The translations under genes were made by a program, and so were the position numbers. The notes beneath the pieces are model-generated. The model worked only from the letters and a program-made list of their open reading frames with translations. It did no database searches and was not told the origin of the DNA. Shown here in pieces: positions 31,028 through 41,600 of a DNA stretch of 48,557 bases. The stretch comes from Nemertoderma westbladi. Its lineage: Eukaryota; Xenacoelomorpha; Nemertodermatida; Nemertodermatidae. The stretch is from positions 1 through 48,557 of the forward strand of contig JAUCBJ010003014.1 of the NCBI GenBank assembly GCA_032718475.1, read 5' to 3'. Positions within the stretch are counted from its first letter, which is position 1. Every line of letters starts with the position of its first letter.

Positions 31028-31350
31028 AGTGGGGGTTGGGGGTGCTTTTTTGCCGAGTCAGCTCTCGGGGCAAATACCACACCCTGGTTTGCCATTCCAC
31101 AGGGTGGGTGTCGCAGTGGAGTCAGATATGAGGCCCATCACCCATATCTACTCTGGCGCACATGACCCACCATTGGCTGTGCAGCTCATCTGCTGGGTCA
31201 TGCCCTGTACCCCTGCTGCCAGGTGCAGGTCGCAGTGAAGTGCACTCATAGTGGACATGAGAACACTCTACTCTTGACCAGCCATTGGTAGATCACCATC
31301 TGCCTGGCCAGGCCATAATCATTGGCTACAGAGTGATTAGTGAGTGGTGT
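31028..31350 (-). other. probable LINE-B 5' untranslated region
   Basis: GC-richer than the surroundings, with repeated CACCCATATC- and CTGGGTCATG-type phrases. It directly precedes the LINE-B start on the minus strand. This is assigned by position only. Confidence 0.35.
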
Positions 31351-32229
31351 AACATGATTAATAAAATCATGAAGAAAGGTGAGAACGCATATTGAAGCCC
31401 AAAACCCACTATTAGATATTGCGTATCAACAAACCAAACAATAATGCAATAAGTACTGTAGGAGGTATAATACAGTAAGGTAATGTAAGGTAAGGTAAGG
31501 CAATGTAACCGATTGCTTATAACAATGAAAGGGACTATTAATAGATTGGGGGGTTTTACAGGGACTACTCATGGCTGTGAGAGGGTAGCTAACATTTTGG
31601 TGTATAACAGGTGAAGGTGTTATTTGGATTATTATTAGAGATTAGTCAGATGTTAGCAGTGATTATTGTCAATATTGCGTTGTATATAATAATGTGTTTC
31701 TAATTAAGAACTTCATTCCTTAGGTGCATTTCTACATTAAATGTTACCTTTCCTATAACTCTCCTATATTACTTTACTGTTGTATATTATTGTGTTATTG
31801 GTATTAGGCTTCTTAGTACCATACATGCAATAGCTATTATTGGTGAGAGATATTAGCTATTATCTAGTAAATGCCATTATAATTCAAGTCAAACTGAACC
31901 CTCTTATTTGTTACAGTGATTCCTAGGTCTACTCCATATCCCACAGTCTGACAGTCCACTGGTTGACAAACAGCAGGTTGCCTGAGCGAAAGCGCAAGTC
32001 ATATGGGAAGGGAGGTCAGCATTTTACTAGAGTGCACCTAAGGGATCGTATAAGGGTCTTTCGATTATCTCACACACCTGACGAAAGATATCCCACTATG
32101 ACCTGGAGGAGTTGCCTTACCATGATATTTAATGGATGATTGATGATCGACTACAGCGACTATCAATGATCGACTACAGCGACGATCAATGATCAACTAC
32201 AGCGACAATCAATGATTGACTACAATCAA
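31351..32229. other. non-coding; GTAAGGTAAGG run near 31485
   Basis: Contains a run of GTAAGGTAAGGTAAGG (31470-31500) and, at 32130-32215, four imperfect copies of GATCAACTACAGCGAC-type units. It may hold the 5' part of the BEL-type element whose gag follows, but no LTR can be paired. Confidence 0.4.
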
Positions 32230-32237
32230 AGCAAAGA

Positions 32238-33055
32238 TGTTGTCTTTGACTTCGACAACATTCGAAAACATAGACGAGATGTTTGGGAGCTCTCAATCAA
32301 TGGAACTAGGAGAGATAAGTAGATATTTGAGTAAAATAAACTACCATTTATATAAGCTAACCACATAAAATCTCAGCCGTGAGACAATACATTACAGGTA
32401 AGATAAGTAAAGCTGAACTCTACCTAAAGTTTACAGTAGGAGGTCTGTTGATACGCAGCTGTACAGAGGTGGAATCCGGGGGATTCAATCCTGAGGATTC
32501 CATCAGCAATGCGGATGAGAGTGAGCCGAGTGTCTGTGAGTCAGTAACATCCTCGGTTATAGCCCAGAAAAATACATCCATAGAAGTGCAAGAAATTAAA
32601 ATGAGAAACGAGAGGTTAAGGCATAAAAGGGAGGAGTTAGCGGCAAGAAATTTAGTGTGCGAGCAGGAGAAACAGGATAGAGAGAAAGCTCATAGGCCAG
32701 AGAGAGGAGTGTTACCAGAAAAGAGAGTGAGAGGAACATAAACGTGAGTGAGAGGAACAGGAACAATGTCAGAAACGCGAGCAAAAGAGAGAGGAACAAG
32801 AACGATTTGGGAGACACGAGCAAGAGAGAATAGACTGAGTATGAGCGAGAGCAGAGAGAAATTAAAGAGAGAGATGAAGCAGAATTAAGAAGGGAAATGG
32901 AGAGAGGGGCAAAAATAATGCGAGACAAGAAGATTAACGAGGATGAGGAAGAGTATGCGAAACTGCCAATTTTGAAAGAACAGAAATAATTATTAGCATT
33001 ACAGGATCTGCACTCAGATGCGGGGCGTTTAGAACGGGAGGAGCCAACATGTAGG
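32238..33055 (+). pseudogene. second BEL-type gag region, part 1
   Basis: A short frame from ATG 32238 gives the N-terminus (MLSLTSTTFENIDEMFGSSQ). A further frame (32379-32741) has GGFNPEDSISNADESEPS, then a Glu/Arg/Lys-rich coiled-coil-like stretch. In other frames the charged stretch goes on to about 32985 and ends LHSDAGRLEREEPT. The order and wording resemble the BEL element at 22100-22640 (VNPEDSVSSVS; SESEAGSGSIYEEPE). The Ty3-type element inserted at 33056. Confidence 0.55.
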
Positions 33056-33356
33056 TGTTAGATTATGTATTGTTAGGGCTCTAGTAGACCCTGGCTTGGT
33101 GGTGGTTAGATCCAACCTACTGGTCTTTTACCTACCGGTCCTCTTCTGGTATTCTGGTATTCAGTCTTTCCTATCTTCTAGGTCTGTAGGTACAGTAGCC
33201 GTTACCGGTACCTACTGTACTGCTGTACTGATGTGCTGTAAGGTGGTGGGTGTGTTCGTTGGTCTGTTGGTTCTTATTATTGTTTGATATGCTGTTCTGT
33301 ATGTCGACCATTAATAAACTGATGCAGCTGGTATTCATTTATTTCCGATCCCAATA
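33056..33356 (+). repeat. 5' LTR (301 bp) of the Ty3-type element
   Basis: Starts TGTTAGATTATG and ends CCGATCCCAATA. Matches 37422-37722 at a constant offset of 4366 bases with no difference seen by eye. Confidence 0.9.
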
Positions 33357-33886
33357 TGGCGCAGTGATGTACTTGATGTTCCTACAACCCTATTCAAATG
33401 GTGGACATTCCAGCGCATTCAGCAGGTCAGATAATTCAATATTATTCTACCGGTCGCCTCTACTGATTCTGATCTAGGCCTAGCTACCTACCTATACTTC
33501 CGGTGGTGTACCTACTCCAGTACTCTTCTAAACTAAGCCCTTGGGACGGACAGTGGAGTGGCTCGCGGTTATCGTTGTCGTTGTGTAGCTACATCGTTGG
33601 CGAAAAACACAGCGACGACGGTACATCGGCGCTGAGGACCTTGCACTGTCCGGGGGCCGTGAGGGGTAGGCAGCGACGCCCGCTAGCCTAATTAGAAACT
33701 ACCGGTACCTATTCACATTCAGCAGTCAGGCGGTATTCCAGTCTGCCAGTATTCGATAACTACAGATTTTGGCTGATTTGCGTGCAAAAGTTTTGCACAT
33801 TTTTGCAAAAATTTTTCTTTTCGGATTTTGCAAATTTTTTCGGATATTTAATTTCCTGAAATTTCTCTAATATTCAACAGTCAGAT
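33357..33886 (+). other. 5' leader with candidate primer-binding site
   Basis: Begins TGGCGCAGTGATG, the expected TGG start of a tRNA primer-binding site; the tRNA is not identified. The rest is an untranslated leader, with GTTTTGCACATTTTTGC-type U-rich sequence just upstream of the start codon. Confidence 0.6.
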
Positions 33887-36800
33887 ATGCCTACTAAAGC
33901 TGAAGTCGAAACCGAACTGGAGGTTTTAAGAGAACAGTTGGCTGGTCGTGGTAATCCTGATCCCACCTCAGCTCTTCTACATGCTTTAGTTAAATCACAA
34001 CGCGATTTGGCTGATTCCTTAGCACAATCCCAAGCCCAAAATGCCCATCAATTTCAACAATTACTTGGTCAACCACATCAACCTGTAGTTCATCAGGCTG
34101 ACTCAACCCCTCGTAATCTTCAAATTAAAGCACCAATTGCTTTAGAACCGGATTTCAGTTTAGCAAAATTTGAAACTTGGAAGTCGGTTTGGGCGGATTA
34201 TTATTCTGCATTTCAGATGGATAGAATGGCTAGGGATAGGCAAATCTGTATTTTCAGGAGTTACCTTTCTATAGGTATGCGCTCTACACTGGAACAAGTT
34301 ATTGACATTCCTCCTGACACACATGATAATTCTTTAACAGTTCAGATGTTAATAGATTGTATTCAAAGTTATTTTCGTGGTAAACGGAATATAGCCCTTG
34401 ATTGTGTTCAGTTTGATAATAGGAAACAACGTCAAAGTGAAAATTTTGATAGCTACCTGGTTGCTATTAAAGATCTTGCTCGAGATGCTGATCTATGTCG
34501 TCATTGTTTCGATCGGCGGTTGACTACTCGAATTATGTCTGGTATTTCTTGCGAGGACACCAGATCTAAACTTCTTGCATTGACTCCATTTCCTTCGCTT
34601 GAAGATGCTGTAAATCTTTGTAGGTCTGAGGAATCAGCCCAAGCTGGAGTTCAGGATTTAAAAAACCCTTCAATCAACCAAGCTTCTCGACAATCTCGTT
34701 TTCACAACAAAAAGCCTTATAATTCCAGACGCAATAATTCTTCTAAATCCAAATCCAGAAACAATTCTTCAACTACTGGCCCTATAGTTTGTTATGGTTG
34801 TGGTAAAACAGACCATAAACGCGCTGACTGTCCAGCAAGGAACAAAGATTGTTCTTATTGTGGCAAGGAAGGCCACTTTGCCAATGTTTGTCGGTCTAAA
34901 CAAAATAATTCGAATTCATCTTCAAAACCTAAGACAAAACCCATTAGCCGCATCACCCTCAATTTGGTTGGAAGCCATAATCGACAAGCTCCGAAAGTAT
35001 TTCTGAACTTCTGTCATATCGCAACAGGACATTTATTCGGTTCTCTCAAAGCAACTCCAGATACTGGTGCTGAGGCCACTGTTGCTGGCTTAGATTTTCT
35101 TCAGGCCCTTTCTATTGACAAAGAAAATCTACTTCCACCAGACCATGATGATCTTTCTGCTGCTAATGGTAGTCTTCTTTCATGCATTGGTCTCCTCCAC
35201 ACCACAATTTCCTATGGTGAATATTCAACTGATGAGCTCATCTGCATTTGTGAAGAAGTCGATGGAATTCTTTTGGCATGGTATACTTGTCAAAACCTAG
35301 GAATTATTTCAAGTTCATATCCAGAACCAGTGGCAGAAATTCAGTCTGTTGCTTCTTCTAATTCTTCTAATATGTCACCTATTGGTATTAAAAACTCAAT
35401 TCCAACAACATCATTCAAGGTTGACTTCCATCTTTCTGATGAACCTTCTCCTTCAGAATGGGATACTGTTAAGCAGAAACTCATAAAAGCTTATTCTGAT
35501 GTTTTTGACCAAGATGACAAACTTCGTCCAATGAATGGCCCACCCATGACCATTTCATTAAAAGATGATGCCCAACCATATGCTATTCATACAGCCAGGC
35601 AACTTCCTTTAGCCATTAGAGACTGGGCTAAAGCTCGCTTAGAGAAAATGGTTGAACAAGGTATTATTTGTCCAGTTCTGGATAACGAACCAACTGATTG
35701 GGTCCATCCTTCCGATATCACTTCCGATATCACTTCCGATATCACTTCTGATATCACTTCTGATATCACTTCCGATATCACTTCCGATATCACTTCTGAT
35801 ATCACTTCTGATATCATTTCCGATATCACTTCCGATATCACTTCCGATATCACTTCCAATATCACTTCCGATATCACTTCCGATATCACTTCTGATATCA
35901 CTTCCGATATCACTTCTGATATCACTTCCGATATCACTTCCGATATCACTTCCGATATCGATTCGATTCCAGATGCACTTTCCCGTGCCCCTGTTTCGGA
36001 TCCTACTCCAGAGGATATTCTTTGTGATACAGATGTCAATGACCATGTTTCCGCAGTCATTCGTCACGTGTCTACCTCAATTGTTGTTTCTGATGCTCCA
36101 AGTCATCTCAAGGATTCATATATTGAGTCTATCCGATCATCTGCAAAGGATGATATTTCTTACATGGCTTTGGTGGATGCTGTTATTTCTGGATTTCCCT
36201 CAACATCCACACAATGTTCTGTGCACATACGCCCATTCTGGAATGTGCGACATCAGTTATCTTGTGAAGATAATCTTCTTTTATTAGGTTCCCGGATTGT
36301 AATTCCATCTTCCCTCCGCAAGAATGTCCTGAAGCACCTTCATGATGCTCATCAGGGCATTGAACGTTCTAAGAGGAGAGCTAGGCAAACTGTATTCTGG
36401 CCTGGTATCAATAGCGATATTACAAACATAGTCAATTCTTGTCCCCAGTGTCAACTTTATCAACCAAGTTTACCTAAAGAGTCTCTCCAAAGCGACCCTC
36501 ATCCATGTCTTCCAATGGAGGATTGCTCTGCTGATCTTTTCTACTTCAGCACCTGGTCATACCTGGTTTATGTCGATAGATATTCTGGGTGGCCATGCGT
36601 TCATTCTTGGCGTGCCGATCCTTCCAGCTCTCAAGTTATTTCAGCTCTTCGAGGATGGTTCAAAGATTTCGGTATTCCAAAACGCCTTCGTTCTGATGGT
36701 GGTACACAATTTAATTCAGCACGTTATCATGATTTCTTATCCGAATGGAATATCATCCCTGAGTATTCTACTCCTGAGTATCCTCAGTCTAATGGCCATG

Positions 36801-37351
36801 CAGAGGGGGCTGTAAAGGCCATGAAATCATTGATAAAAAAGTTAGATGTCAAAGGAGATCTAAACTCTACTTGCTTTGTTCGTGGTTTGCTGGAATGGAG
36901 AAATACTCCTAAAGAACATGGTATGTCTCCAGCTCAACTGTTGTTCGGTACATCCCTCCGTTCTACTATACCAGCTCATTCGTCCACACTGGCAGGTGAT
37001 TCATTCCCTATCCCTGGTCCTTCAACGTCTTCAGCAACTGAATCATATTATAATGATCATGCTCACGACTTAACCCCGATTCCTATTGGTTCCCGAGTTT
37101 GCATCCAGAGTGCACATTCCAAACTATGGAACAAATCTGGTATCGTCCTTTCCCGTGGTACTAGGCGAGATTACCGGATAGAACTAGACAATGGTCGGGT
37201 GTATTGGAGAAATCGTCGTTATCTACGTTCCATCCCAGATGACTCTCCTCTTCGTGACATAACGCCTCAAAAACAGGTACAGTTCGCTGATGATCTTCCC
37301 AGGCGCAGTTCGAGAACTCACAAGCAACCAGCAAGATTCGGAGTTCAATGA
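33887..37351 (+). CDS. Gag-Pro-(RT missing)-Integrase polyprotein
   Basis: 1154 residues without a stop. Order: gag with a retroviral/Ty3-like fold region (~85-260), two CCHC knuckles (CYGCGKTDHKRADC at ~302 and CSYCGKEGHFANVC), an aspartic protease (PDTGAEATV, Asp ~392), the first part of RT up to DNEPTDWVHP (~608), then 21 tandem Ser-Asp-Ile-Thr units (~609-692). It resumes at SIPDALSRAPV, the stretch that normally follows RNase H. Integrase follows with an HHCC zinc motif (HLHDAHQG...CPQC, from ~817) and a D-D35-E core (Asp ~883, Asp ~937, Glu ~973), and a basic C-terminus. About 450-500 residues of RT and RNase H are gone (family comparison). The start ATG is the first in frame after the leader. 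Confidence 0.9.
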   Translation: MPTKAEVETELEVLREQLAGRGNPDPTSALLHALVKSQRDLADSLAQSQAQNAHQFQQLLGQPHQPVVHQADSTPRNLQIKAPIALEPDFSLAKFETWKSVWADYYSAFQMDRMARDRQICIFRSYLSIGMRSTLEQVIDIPPDTHDNSLTVQMLIDCIQSYFRGKRNIALDCVQFDNRKQRQSENFDSYLVAIKDLARDADLCRHCFDRRLTTRIMSGISCEDTRSKLLALTPFPSLEDAVNLCRSEESAQAGVQDLKNPSINQASRQSRFHNKKPYNSRRNNSSKSKSRNNSSTTGPIVCYGCGKTDHKRADCPARNKDCSYCGKEGHFANVCRSKQNNSNSSSKPKTKPISRITLNLVGSHNRQAPKVFLNFCHIATGHLFGSLKATPDTGAEATVAGLDFLQALSIDKENLLPPDHDDLSAANGSLLSCIGLLHTTISYGEYSTDELICICEEVDGILLAWYTCQNLGIISSSYPEPVAEIQSVASSNSSNMSPIGIKNSIPTTSFKVDFHLSDEPSPSEWDTVKQKLIKAYSDVFDQDDKLRPMNGPPMTISLKDDAQPYAIHTARQLPLAIRDWAKARLEKMVEQGIICPVLDNEPTDWVHPSDITSDITSDITSDITSDITSDITSDITSDITSDIISDITSDITSDITSNITSDITSDITSDITSDITSDITSDITSDITSDIDSIPDALSRAPVSDPTPEDILCDTDVNDHVSAVIRHVSTSIVVSDAPSHLKDSYIESIRSSAKDDISYMALVDAVISGFPSTSTQCSVHIRPFWNVRHQLSCEDNLLLLGSRIVIPSSLRKNVLKHLHDAHQGIERSKRRARQTVFWPGINSDITNIVNSCPQCQLYQPSLPKESLQSDPHPCLPMEDCSADLFYFSTWSYLVYVDRYSGWPCVHSWRADPSSSQVISALRGWFKDFGIPKRLRSDGGTQFNSARYHDFLSEWNIIPEYSTPEYPQSNGHAEGAVKAMKSLIKKLDVKGDLNSTCFVRGLLEWRNTPKEHGMSPAQLLFGTSLRSTIPAHSSTLAGDSFPIPGPSTSSATESYYNDHAHDLTPIPIGSRVCIQSAHSKLWNKSGIVLSRGTRRDYRIELDNGRVYWRNRRYLRSIPDDSPLRDITPQKQVQFADDLPRRSSRTHKQPARFGVQ
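35711..35962 (+). repeat. 12-bp in-frame minisatellite, 21 units, replacing RT-RNase H
   Basis: Unit TCCGATATCACT with C/T variation at the third base. The codon frame gives Ser-Asp-Ile-Thr, with single variants Ile-Ile and Asn-Ile. The array connects the RT start to the segment after RNase H without breaking the frame. Open frames on the opposite strand are by-products. Confidence 0.95.
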
Positions 37352-37421
37352 ACTGACTTATTGGTGGTGGTTGGATTTTTTTTTTCAGTACAAATGTCTC
37401 CTACATTGTTCTTGGGGGAGA

Positions 37422-37722
37422 TGTTAGATTATGTATTGTTAGGGCTCTAGTAGACCCTGGCTTGGTGGTGGTTAGATCCAACCTACTGGTCTTTTACCTA
37501 CCGGTCCTCTTCTGGTATTCTGGTATTCAGTCTTTCCTATCTTCTAGGTCTGTAGGTACAGTAGCCGTTACCGGTACCTACTGTACTGCTGTACTGATGT
37601 GCTGTAAGGTGGTGGGTGTGTTCGTTGGTCTGTTGGTTCTTATTATTGTTTGATATGCTGTTCTGTATGTCGACCATTAATAAACTGATGCAGCTGGTAT
37701 TCATTTATTTCCGATCCCAATA
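37422..37722 (+). repeat. 3' LTR (301 bp) of the Ty3-type element
   Basis: Preceded by CTTGGGGGAGA, the polypurine tract. Followed by GTAGG, which repeats the five bases before the 5' LTR. Confidence 0.9.
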
Positions 37723-37727
37723 GTAGG

Positions 37728-38160
37728 GAGGTAATTACCATGTCAACCCTAACAAAATGAAACGTACAACAACCACTAACCCCATTGAACAACCAGTAGT
37801 GAGACCTAAAGAGAGAAAAGGTACTTTATTACATAGGGATAATTACCTAACAGGTTTAGGTGGAGACAGCAATATATTAACTGGCACAGGGAAGATTAAC
37901 CCAGGTTGTTAATAAAGGTAAGGCAACGAATATTAATGACCATATTATATTTGACCAAAATAATTATGTAAACCCTAATAATAATAATATAAACAGTAGG
38001 AGACCAAAAATAAAAATACACGTGGTAGTGCAGTTGTCACCAATACAGTAGGAGGGACATATGCCAACTGTAGAGCAAACCCTCTAATGGTACATATAGT
38101 AAACTATCCTATAACTAGTACGGTGACATCTACACCAAAATCTTGCATGATAATTAACAT
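37728..38160 (+). pseudogene. second BEL-type gag region, part 2 (Asn-rich)
   Basis: Continues the region cut by the Ty3-type element. Broken frames contain an Asn-rich stretch (ATNINDHIIFDQNNYVNPNN), as in the BEL element at 22690-22990. Stops are frequent and it fades into AT-rich sequence. Confidence 0.5.
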
Positions 38161-39090
38161 AATAACGAAACCATACATATTATACATACTATACACAAGT
38201 GTGAACAGTTATTTTCAATTAGGCCTTATTTTTAATTAACTACTGATTAGAACAATTATAAATGTTTAATATTATAAGGAAGACTATCACAGGGGAATGA
38301 TTTGGCATTCAATACCCAGGAACTAAAAGTTAACGATATAGTTTGTTCTGAAGATGATATATGGTATTCAATTTATTATTTATCTTGGCATTACACCCTA
38401 ATTGTATTATAACCTACAGTAACTGAATTAATTGTCTATTTATAGTAAAGGAAAGTAATTAGATACCGGTTACTATATTTTTTTTTTACATAATTGGGAA
38501 TATTGTAGGCCTACTATTTTTATGTTACTATGACCACATGACACCCAGTATACAATATATAAATTAATATTTGTACTTAGATATGATTCATGCCTTTAGT
38601 ATATTTCCAGAGTTTTAACATTATTAACGATCACCCTGCGCCTAACGCCACTAAATTGACTGTTATAATACATTAACACAATGGCATAGGGACATTCGTG
38701 CAGCCATCAGTCATACATTATTGAAAATTTTAGAGTGTGTAGTTGGCCTGTCATAGCGTGCGAGAGAAACGTTCATGGGCATTGCCATTACTGAAACGTC
38801 TCCGAAAAGGCACAGACAGCATCGTATAACGTCGTCAACGATTACCTAAACTTACATTAATCGACTTAATTTATTAATAGTAAAATTATACAGCTACAAA
38901 TGTCCTTGTTAATCGAGTAAGCTGTGCTGAATCATTCCTGAAAAATTTAACACCATAAAATATGTTTTTCAGTGATTAGTTCTCTCTCCGGACATGTCAA
39001 GTGATGGAACTGTAACTTTACCCTTGGCGCCAACCAAGGCGACTGCATAAAGGTAGTCTTGGCTGGCGCCATTGCCTTCCAAAGGGAGTG
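38161..39090. other. non-coding AT-rich stretch
   Basis: No gene or repeat is recognised. Part of it may be remains of the BEL-type element. Confidence 0.45.
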
Positions 39091-39790
39091 CCGAACCCTA
39101 CACACACTTTTTTTGGGCACTGATCACGATTATTGACTTCAAATATAACATTCGACAAAAATTGGGGTAAATTAGAATTAGGAATGTGCCCTCTGGGGCA
39201 CGAAAAAAAACAAGTAGTGAGTGCAAATATGATAATGACAATCAATCAAATTGATTTTTATGACCACATAGGTTTTTTGGGATGCTTGTCACGAATATGA
39301 CACTGAAATATATCGTACATTGTTGATTAGGGCGTTTTTGAATATGCATCAATGTAACATACAAAAAATACAAGTAGCACAAATTTGATAATCGAAAATC
39401 ATTACCAAATCAACCAGATTTTTAGACATTATGGGTTTTCTGGGACGCTGATCACGAATATAACACAAATGTCGTATTATCCAACCAAATTAGATTTTTG
39501 CCGTTTGAAATTTTTCAGCCAAGCACCAAAAATGATAATTGCGTTACCACGAATGATTTTTAACGAGTTGTATCGCGATCAGCGACCTTGGAAACCATTA
39601 TAGCTTCAGAATTACAAAATCAAAGTCAAAATTTAACAGTTTATAATTTGTGCTACTTGTACTTTTCGTTCTGGGGCACCAGAAGGGCACCAAAACATTG
39701 TTTGCATTAGCAAAAAGATTTATAACTAGTTTTATCATGATTAGCAACCTCGAAAACCCATATACCATCAACATTTAGGTGCCAAGATCT
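39090..39790. repeat. inverted array of a ~160-bp repeat
   Basis: The phrase GGTTTTTTGGGATGCTTGTC appears in forward form near 39107, 39266 and 39430 (with CACTGATCACGA or CGCTGATCACGAATAT) and in reverse complement near 39564 (CGATCAGCGACCTTGGAAACC) and 39733 (GATTAGCAACCTCGAAAACC). ACAAGTAG(CACAAAT) near 39210 and 39371 is mirrored by ATTTGTGCTACTTGT near 39648. The centre of symmetry is near 39500. Confidence 0.6.
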
Positions 39791-39849
39791 AAAAAATATC
39801 TAAAATGACGCCCGGGCCAATTACGTTGTTAAATAGCCCGGGCCAGATA

Positions 39850-40062
39850 AGGTTAAGAGGCGTCTCAAGAAAGTCATGGGCTGTCCACCATTTTTATTCA
39901 CTGCGTGAAGCCTTTGGAGAACAAGATTTTGCACTGGTTGGTCCTAAGCGCAAAAGCAATCTTCTGCAAAGCGGAGGGTGCTCCATTTAAGTTTCAAGCT
40001 AGGGGAGACTAATGAAACACCTCCAATGTTGTACAGAGTCTGATTGGAGATGTGTTCATTTT
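39850..40062 (-). pseudogene. LINE-B C-terminal fragment (copy 3)
   Basis: The plus strand GGCGTCTCAAGAAAGTCATG and CTGCAAAGCGGAGG, then CACCTCCAATGTTGTACAGAG, matches 20565-20760 with many changes. It is cut off at both ends. Confidence 0.75.
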
Positions 40063-40092
40063 TCTTATAATTTTTTGTTGGGCTCAACTTTT

Positions 40093-40172
40093 GCAAAGTC
40101 GGATTGAACTGATGACCTCCAGGTTGGAGGTTTAACGCTCTAACCCTTCAGCTAGCGGCTCAGGTAAAAGAT
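40093..40172 (-). repeat. tRNA-derived SINE head
   Basis: On minus, TAGCTGAAGGGTTAGAGCG is an excellent box A/D-arm. ACCTC CAACCTG GAGGT forms an anticodon-like arm, and AGTTCAATCCG fits box B. The T-arm and acceptor pair poorly, so a SINE or tRNA relic rather than an active tRNA gene is likely. Confidence 0.6.
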
Positions 40173-41600
40173 AGACCTGGAAATACTATCTCATACCTTG
40201 TCTGTCCGCAATTTACCTCCTCATGGCCACCCATCTGTCAATATCATCACATGCTGCCACTGTGCTCATCCCACCATACTTGACCGTCTTTAACCACTCG
40301 CTACAATGAAAGGTTAGTTTATATTAACCATTAATAATTAATTGTATAATTAGTGTGTATAATTAAACCACAATGATTAATTATACAATCCAGCTAATAA
40401 TTTAGGTAGGACAGTTACATCCATAGAGAAATGCGATCGGTATATTTATAATTTATTATTAGTGTTATGGGCGAATGAGGAAACCCTCATTGCACTGGGC
40501 CATGACTGCTAACTTCTCGATGGAGGAAACCCAACAAGCAACTTTAGGTTCTCGCAACAAGGTACCGTTTTGCTGACTTATATAGCTCAGGAAACAATGC
40601 TGGAAGGGACTAGCATAATTATAGAAAGCGAAATCCTACCTATTTGCAAGGCTAGTGCCCATTAAAACCGTTCTTTAATGAAGTATATTTATCTGTAAGA
40701 GTATTGTATCACATGCCCTTGGGATTGCTTTTATTAACGCTTGAGAAATGATCCAATTGAACAAAATATAACATGGCCTAGGTCGGTATTTGAGACAGGA
40801 AATGGTACATGAAACCTGCTTTATCCTTATTTAGCAAAACAATATCCACACTAATGTACTTATTGCGCCGGTTTAACCTATTACCACGGGGGGAATCGGT
40901 CCCTTACAACTACAAAAACTGAATTTTTTTGGCCGATTCTATTCTCAAATGTATCTGAATCGGAAACTCGTTTATCCTTATCTTATCTTACTTTTCAAGT
41001 TACAGATGGTTTTGGATAGATAGGTTGTGGTGGAGTGTAGAAATTAATATTTTTTATGCCATGGTTTTGACATATAGATTTTTACACAGAGCACAAGAAA
41101 ATACACAGTTACAAGCTGTCAATCTAAAGTACAAATATAAGGTTGAATTGGGAAAAGCTGATAGGTAGATCCCAGGAAGGTAATGTGTCTACATACTGAA
41201 TGGTATAATTGGATTAGGTAACATATGCCTCTACCGTATACTCCGTGTACTACCGTATACATGTGTCTCTACCGTATAATAAATAATAATAAAATAATAA
41301 TTTTATTACAATAATAATAAACAATAATAATTAATATAATAAACCAGCTAGAGACCCTCAATATTTTATTTTATTTCCCTCATCCTCACACAATAGGTTT
41401 GTTTATAGTATAATCATTGCTGTAATTATATTGTCATGTTAAAACCAGCATTATTCATTCCGCTATATTATTCATACCATTACAAAATAACAAAGCCAAT
41501 ATTCAGTAAAATACATAATTCACTCTGAACACTGCCAAGAAAAAACAAGTTATATTGGTCAGTCTAGACAGTTAACATTTACTGTTCCAAAAAATAACTG
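40173..41600. other. non-coding stretch
   Basis: No gene is recognised. Words CTACCGTATA recur near 41230-41275, and AATAATAATAA runs near 41281-41345. The 41600 side borders the LINE-B fragment that the MULE element interrupts. Confidence 0.45.

Larger units (their letters stand above)
33056..37722 (+). mobile_element. complete Ty3/gypsy-type LTR element lacking RT-RNase H
   Basis: It has 301-bp LTRs at both ends, a 5-bp target duplication (GTAGG at 33051-33055 and 37723-37727), a TGG-starting candidate primer-binding site after the 5' LTR (33357), a polypurine tract before the 3' LTR (CTTGGGGGAGA), and one open frame of 1154 codons. The LTRs look identical to each other, implying recent insertion. 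It sits within an older BEL-type gag. Because the polymerase is missing it must be non-autonomous. Confidence 0.9.

Noticed and set aside
33096-33287. 63-codon frame in the LTR (also at 37462-37653)
   Set aside because: It lies within both LTRs and has no signal or motif; LTR R/U5 sequence explains it.
35587-36067. Open frames opposite to the Ser-Asp-Ile-Thr array
   Set aside because: A 12-bp repeat is open in most frames; the sense frame is fixed by Gag, protease and integrase.
40093-40172. Functional tRNA gene
   Set aside because: Box A and B fit, but acceptor and T-arm pairing is poor and no discriminator/terminator T-run is placed properly.
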